A stretch of DNA of 64,000 nucleotides from Siphonodentalium dalli (Eukaryota; Mollusca; Scaphopoda; Gadilida; Siphonodentaliidae). The position numbers were made by a program, and so were the translations under genes. Below the pieces are notes generated by a model, which was not told where the DNA came from, searched no databases, and saw only the letters and a list, made by a program, of their open reading frames with translations. The stretch is taken from assembly GCA_032622095.1 (NCBI GenBank), contig CP136069.1:120212126-120276125 (forward strand), written 5' to 3'. Numbering within the stretch: the stretch's first letter is position 1; every line of letters starts with the position of its first letter. This document shows positions 58,890 through 64,000 of the stretch, piece after piece.

Positions 58890-59300
58890 TGATTGGTACC
58901 CACGGTATTCCTAATAGGAGATTAATTTGGTGATCCTGTGCATTGAGTTCGTTATACTTAAGTTTGAAGGACTAAATTTGCATTTAAATTGCTATATTAT
59001 TGTAGGTTTTGTCGTGAGGGATGTTACAACATGCCACCCGGGAACGGAATTAGATTTGATTAATTTTAACAGTAGAAGATTCAATGCCTATATCGATCAG
59101 AGATATATTATACATGCAAGTCATATAAAAATGAAATCGTTTACAGTAAAATAACTCTTCATTAGTTTGGATTTTGAGCGTCCGTTATTAAAATAATGGA
59201 TCGTAGTTTGTAAACTAATGTAGGATCTCGACAGTAAACATCCATTATCAAATAAACCGGACGTGACGAAACAATTGAGTGATGTCATATCCATGTTTTA
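58890..59300. other. Intergenic, no gene seen
   Basis: A 75-codon ORF without domain is left uncalled. Confidence 0.4.
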
Positions 59301-59302
59301 AT

Positions 59303-59525
59303 GCCCATTTAATTTTCGAGTACCCGATTATTTTGTTACAGTGTCTTGGTGTACGGTTTTAGTAACAATCTATGCCATATAACATATGATTAAAATACTA
59401 TAATTCATCACCGTTTGAAACGTTTGTGTCTCAGAAGATGCCGATAGTGAAATATAATAAAGCTGAAATCATAGAAAGATTTCCCCCATTATGGCTCCTA
59501 GAATGCAACAGAATGAAAATAAAAA
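59303..59525. mobile_element. Half copy of the AGGCCCACTTAATTT MITE (copy 4)
   Basis: ATGCCCATTTAATTTTCGAG followed by GTGTCTTGGTGTACGG, TCTGTTGCATTCTAGGAGCC (inverse) and so on; ends after GTATTTC where the inner palindrome would begin. Confidence 0.5.
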
Positions 59526-59635
59526 TGTATTTCTGAAATGCAAAAATAATATTCTTAATTTTTCTAAACGTTGTTGTGTGCATAATTAAGTCTGATATAT
59601 TCTGAGACTGTGATCATATTTATTCGTTTCAAGAA

Positions 59636-59642
59636 TATCATT

Positions 59643-59678
<36 letters not shown>

Positions 59679-59890
59679 GTCGTCGTCTTTATCGTCTTCA
59701 ACGACACTTGTAATTTATCGTCGTTACCACCGTCGTAATATCTTCGCCCTCGCTCTCGACATAATAATAATCATCATCATAAATCATCGTCATCATCATA
59801 AATCATCATCACGTACCATAATCACGATCATATTTATTGTCATAATAATAGTGTTCGCTATCATCGCGACGGTCTTCGTCGTCATCATAC
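59636..59890. repeat. ATC/GTC trinucleotide-rich microsatellite region
   Basis: (ATC)n at 59638-59680, then interrupted CATCAT/CGTCGT runs. Confidence 0.7.
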
Positions 59891-59897
59891 GCGAAGT

Positions 59898-60062
59898 TAC
59901 TAGTAGTCCAAGTTTACTTGGACGTGAATCAGCTAGCTAAATCGGTATAGGGATAGAAACTCAGTATAGGGATAGAAACGCAGTATAGGGATAGAAACGC
60001 AGTATCTATCCTTATATTGATTTCACTAGCTGTTTCACGTCGAATTAAACTTGGACTATTGT
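59898..60062. mobile_element. Fold-back with internal 24-bp tandem repeat
   Basis: AGTCCAAGTTTACTTGGACGTGAATCAGC on the left is the imperfect inverse of GCTGTTTCACGTCGAATTAAACTTGGACT on the right. Inside are three copies of CAGTATAGGGATAGAAACG. Confidence 0.55.
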
Positions 60063-60117
60063 GAAGGCCGTACATATACATACTTTCAAAGCGACTTTTG
60101 ATCTTCGGACATGAAAT

Positions 60118-61075
60118 TTAACCCTTTTAATATTAAATCGATTCTCCCATCAGTTATAAATACGGAAATTCGGAATGGTCTAAACGCAGGTATTTCAACA
60201 AATATATCAAAATTGCCAGAACACAACACCATACTTTCATATAAATAAAGTGACTCATAATAAGAATAACTCATTGTCGTTTGTTTATCGGTGATTTGGT
60301 CGGGACGAATTAACGGCTATTTGCATTTTTGCGTAATTCAGACATCGTTTTCTACGAAAGGGCACTGTCAATGTTGTTGAAAATTTGGGCAATAATAGTT
60401 TAATAGTACACACTTCAGATAGCTGTGGTGGCCGAGTCGTAAATAATCATATGAATTCTTGAAATAAGCACCTAATGTGTCTTTAAGGTGATACACGCAG
60501 AAGACGACAGCTAAATAAAATTGCAGAAAGAGCCCTATTTATTGAGGGAAATGTTCAGATAATAATTTCAACAAAGGACCTATATATGGTGGTTTGTTGA
60601 AATTATTATCTAAACATATTTACTTTGGGATTACTACTCGTCAATGATGGTTTAGCGTGGAAAGGGTTAACATGGAAATTCCTTTCTTTTTCGCGTTCGA
60701 TCGATCAAAGTATAGTTCGATAAATAGACGAAAAACCAATATTCATACTTTATATATTATAAAAAAAAGGCCAGGTCAAATCTATCGGCATCTGATGTGT
60801 TAAACATTCTGCACATATGTTCCACAAACGCTCTTTGTTTTACCATATCGGGACAACGTTAATACTGAATGATTTTTAACTGTTTCTATACTAAACGGAT
60901 TCTCCCATTCGGTCAAAAAAGTATACATTGGAAGTGTCTATTATTCACCTGGAATGATGTTTAAGATGAGAAGATGAGAGACAATAGTAAGTGCGGAAGG
61001 AATCCAATGCATTGGTGGGAAATGTTCTGATAATAAGTTCAACAGACATTATTGAACTTATTAACTGAACAGTTC
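60118..61075. repeat. Dispersed repeat fragments and two short hairpins
   Basis: 60118-60190 and 60870-60960 are related to 57708-57790. A hairpin at 60549-60617 has ATGTTCAGATAATAATTTCAA / TTGAAATTATTATCTAAACAT arms. A relative with GTTCTGATAATAAGTTCAA lies at 61029-61075 and is split by the following Helitron fragment. Confidence 0.45.
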
Positions 61076-61076
61076 A

Positions 61077-61235
61077 TGTGAATGTATCTTGCCCCGGATA
61101 CGAATTTTATCGGGTCGCCGAGCCCGTGCGACGCCAGCTTCGCGCATGCGCAGACCAGATCTCGGAAACGGGTGGAGCTATCGACTTGAAATTTGTTTTT
61201 TGAATAGCCCGGACAACGTCGAGCTCATCGGCTAG
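61077..61235 (+). mobile_element. Helitron-like fragment (122-bp satellite unit and 3' end)
   Basis: TGTGAATGTATCTTGCCCCGG...GATCTCGGAAACGGGTGGAGC matches the satellite at 22.4-23.1 kb, and the terminal hairpin and CTAG (61232-61235) match units 1 and 3. It is followed by TTTGAAGACCTCTGTTTGTCTG, the start of another unit lacking its first bases. Confidence 0.6.
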
Positions 61236-61239
61236 TTTG

Positions 61240-63350
61240 AAGACCTCTGTTTGTCTGTCTGCACCCCCGTGTACGTGGTACGGCCAAAGCCGAGGATACG
61301 ACCAAAGCCGAGGAAACGGGAAAGTCATTTTCACGTATATGATATGGGGATATGTTTGTTTCTCATTGTAAAACAGACATTGAGCATCGTATGTGTATGA
61401 ACACACGAAGCAGAAGTATTTATCCACCAGTTGTCAATCAGTTTTCCCCAGTTCATACCATTATTTTTTTTTTGGCGAATTTTTTCAATGGTGTTTTTGC
61501 TTTTGCTCACTCAAATTTTCGAGAACATCCACTCACTAGTATAGTTCCTGGACTTCCACGCTTCCAAAACAAATGCCGGTATATAGTTGAATCTGTCATT
61601 GAAGCATAGGATTTGACAGAATTTTTAAAATCCGTGTCGTTCTCAATATCCGCGCGATATGAAGGGACCACAGTCGGTCCAGAAAGATCCGAAAGGCACA
61701 TATGAAGATCCGACCAAACGCCGAGTTTCTGTGCAGTAAATATACGTATCACTTAAGGAGTTCTGATGAGTTTTCGAGTGTGTATGTTTATCTGAGACTG
61801 ATCAATTGGACTGCGAATGACATCGGAAATATGAATCCATAAGTTATTCGAAATATATTCGTGTGCATATATATTATGAATATGTTTCAATTGAAATTAA
61901 TTGAACATCCATCTCAGCATTCAGATTTCGATCTCAAGAACGTGAATGAATGATAATGCGATGCCTTGATAACACGCACGTGAATGCTGCCGTTCGCATG
62001 CATGCAGCTAATCGGATATTCGTTTAGTATTAACATGCTTGGAGTTTGTATATAGACCACACATGCCGCACGACACGGCGTATCAACGATTTGTTATAAT
62101 CATGTTTATTGTACGGACTGTATGACTCGTTCCCACTCGAGTAGACCGTTACGCGACAATGAAACCGAATCATCTTATCGAATATACATATATCGTATAT
62201 TGCTCCAAATTATGCAATTCTGGCATTTTTAAGAGTCATCAGATTTTATTTATATTTACAATAAACACTTCACTGTGGAACATGTGTATACTGCCATGAT
62301 TGTTATGTGCACATGTAAGTTACACTATAGTTTATAACTTTTCTAATTCAGTCCTATAGGACAACATATTTAGTGGGCATAATATTTACACATGTACAAG
62401 ACTTCATTATGTTATCGTATAGGTTGGATGTACTGTAATTGATATGTATGTTTAACCGAAATGAATCTTATCTTATCAGGGTCTCCGTCCTGAGTTTGGT
62501 TTATGGTTTTAACCAAAATTGTTATGGATGTTCAGCGTCACGATGACTTTCAATTCGTATTGTTTGCAGATTTAGTTTTCGGCTTGTTAAGTTCTAGAAT
62601 TATTCTTGTTCACCTATTTTGAAAAAAAAACGTAATAACGCTAAGATTTGCACACAACAATCTAAATGAAATTGTGCATAAATCTCCACCATTTTGGGAA
62701 CTATTACATGGGTTCATCGTTTATACATGTGTTGTTGTTTTGGTAGATTCAATATGTCAACGTTATCATTCTTAGTTTAACGAGGTCAGAATTGATTCTT
62801 GTTTCGATTAATGGTCTGCAGATATAACCGAAATGTTTGAAAACAAATTCTACAACGCCCAGCGTGTTATACGGTAACTTATAACTGCATCTATGCTTAA
62901 TAGGAATATTTATTTCTCATAATGCCACGCGTTTTTTCATAAGAGAGTCGCCAAAGTAGACAGTTCAATTAAAACGACCGCAAAAGTTTGATATTATTTC
63001 CGACAACCAAATCATACAGTCGCTGTGACACGTTGTCATTCAAAACAATCTAATTATCGTTTAATCAAATAACGTCATAAATTCGTCGAGGTTGATTGGC
63101 CAGTGTATCTGTATGCACGCACTGTTCAATTAATCAACCTTTGCAACACGTGGCCTTGTTTATTTCGACTGTATCACGAGTTGTTGATTTCAATTTCAAT
63201 TCTATGCACATGTTGAAATATATTGGTACTTATGGTACTTGGTATTGTCAGGGCAGTACTACCCGAAGCAATGATGATGCAATAAGGGGTCTTTTTTAGA
63301 ACAACGTTTCCGTCTGACATGTGTATTCAAATCACGCTTTCTCCTAAATG
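61240..63350. other. Intergenic, no gene seen
   Basis: AT-rich DNA, short ORFs without domains. Nothing to support. Confidence 0.4.
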
Positions 63351-63357
63351 TGTGTCC

Positions 63358-63597
63358 TCACTCCGAACAGAGGCTGTGATATGCATGCTTGGAGCGATTG
63401 TGGCTCGTTAATTCTTCTTTTGTTGAAAAAAACTGAATGCACGCCGAACATTTCGGGGATTCGTCACCAACATGTATTTTAAGATGCCGCTTTAGGTTGT
63501 AATTTGTAGAAAAATATTTTCCGCACAAGTCGCATCTGGTTTTCCCTAACGCTTCCTCTTTTGGCACAATTTCCAATGGCTCGTCTGATTCAGACAT
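63358..63597 (-). CDS. Small protein with two C2H2 zinc fingers
   Basis: 79 residues; the ATG at 63597 sits in a good context (ACACCATGT). Residues about 22-42 form finger 1, CDLCGKYFSTNYNLKRHLKIH (C-x2-C-x12-H-x3-H). After a VGDESPK linker (TGEKP-like) residues about 50-71 form finger 2 (CSAC ... H-x4-H). The N-terminus is acidic. C2H2 pairs bind DNA or RNA. At this length it could be an intact short gene, or the first or only coding exon left of a larger zinc-finger gene. The stop TGA is in frame and no strong donor was noted before it. Neighbours give no hint of its role. Confidence 0.55.
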   Translation of the reverse strand: MSESDEPLEIVPKEEALGKTRCDLCGKYFSTNYNLKRHLKIHVGDESPKCSACIQFFSTKEELTSHNRSKHAYHSLCSE

Positions 63598-63599
63598 GG

Positions 63600-64000
63600 T
63601 GTTTCATAATACTAAATTCGAGATGCCACAAAATATCCGCGCAACACATGAGGGATCGGATGAATTGACCGATCAAGGGATTAATTATACTTTAATTAAG
63701 CCTTCAGTGCCCGGTGATGTTATGCGGAATGGCTGTTTTTGCTTTGTTCACAGACATATATAATTGTTGTGATTTTAGCTCAACTCGTGCAAACATTCAC
63801 GATACCGGATGATGATTATAACGTGTCATGCATCATAAATTTATTTGTCTTCAGGGAGATTATTTGTTTTGTTGTCGGGGGTCTTAACCTCTGTCAAACC
63901 ATTCAACAGAGAAAACTGTCCGGCATGTGTGGTATATATACAAACTCCAAGCATGTTAATACTAAACGAATATCCGATTAGCTGCATGCAAGCTAACGGC
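63600..64000. other. Upstream of the zinc-finger ORF, no other gene seen
   Basis: Possible promoter region of the minus-strand zinc-finger ORF; no clear TATA box. An 80-codon plus-strand ORF has no domain. Confidence 0.35.

Overview
This is animal nuclear DNA, most likely from a marine lophotrochozoan such as a mollusc; the species cannot be named from sequence alone. The pointers are spliced genes, AT-rich intergenic DNA, abundant TACATGTA-type words, minisatellites and fold-back elements, Penelope-like retroelements, Helitron-like units, a Polinton-like element, and an alpha-1,2-fucosyltransferase of the type expanded in molluscs. Host coding content is very small: the last exon of a GT11 fucosyltransferase (56744-57681, +) and a small two-finger C2H2 protein (63358-63597, -). 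Nearly everything else is mobile DNA and satellite.

Layout. 1-14.8 kb: intergenic DNA with fold-back elements, a dispersed repeat family in inverted copies, and minisatellites. 14.8-15.7 kb: remnant of a Polinton-like polymerase gene (TATA box, 5' intron, N-terminal domain only). 18.5-20.4 kb: a duplicated segment and a long fold-back. 21.4-24.7 kb: at least four complete Helitron-like non-autonomous units joined head to tail, one carrying an expanded 122-bp satellite. 25.1-26.3 kb: another repeat-rich element. 28.0-28.7 kb: a 63-bp minisatellite.

29754-39866 is the highlight: a 10,113-bp almost perfect palindrome. Its arms are 4,898 and 4,897 bp around a 318-bp unique spacer. It starts TG, ends CA and is flanked by a perfect 6-bp target duplication, GCTGTT. 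Each arm holds a divergent gene pair: a protein with two PC4-like domains, and the N-terminal part of a Polinton/adintovirus-like family-B DNA polymerase. The pair shares a promoter region built from a 162-bp repeat with AP-1 sites. Only the spacer holds the next polymerase exon, which is cut at the fold. The simplest reading is a snap-back (defective-interfering-like) replication product that was then integrated by an integrase supplied in trans.

41.8-50.8 kb: a nest of broken Penelope-like elements. One is a tandem arrangement with an SGNH-like leader ORF, bracketed by a duplicated 33-bp minisatellite block. Another is a head-to-head pair, one member of which is interrupted by a 1,838-bp PIF/Harbinger-like element (TTA duplication) containing a T-shaped double hairpin and three YY1-like motifs. 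51.6-53.4 kb: nested fold-backs including a TA-flanked Tc1/mariner-type MITE. 54.45 kb: a 5S rRNA-derived sequence. 55.2-56.74 kb: satellites; the last, of 51-bp units, repeats the 3' splice site of the fucosyltransferase exon. 57.7-64 kb: MITE copies, minisatellites, a Helitron fragment and the zinc-finger gene.
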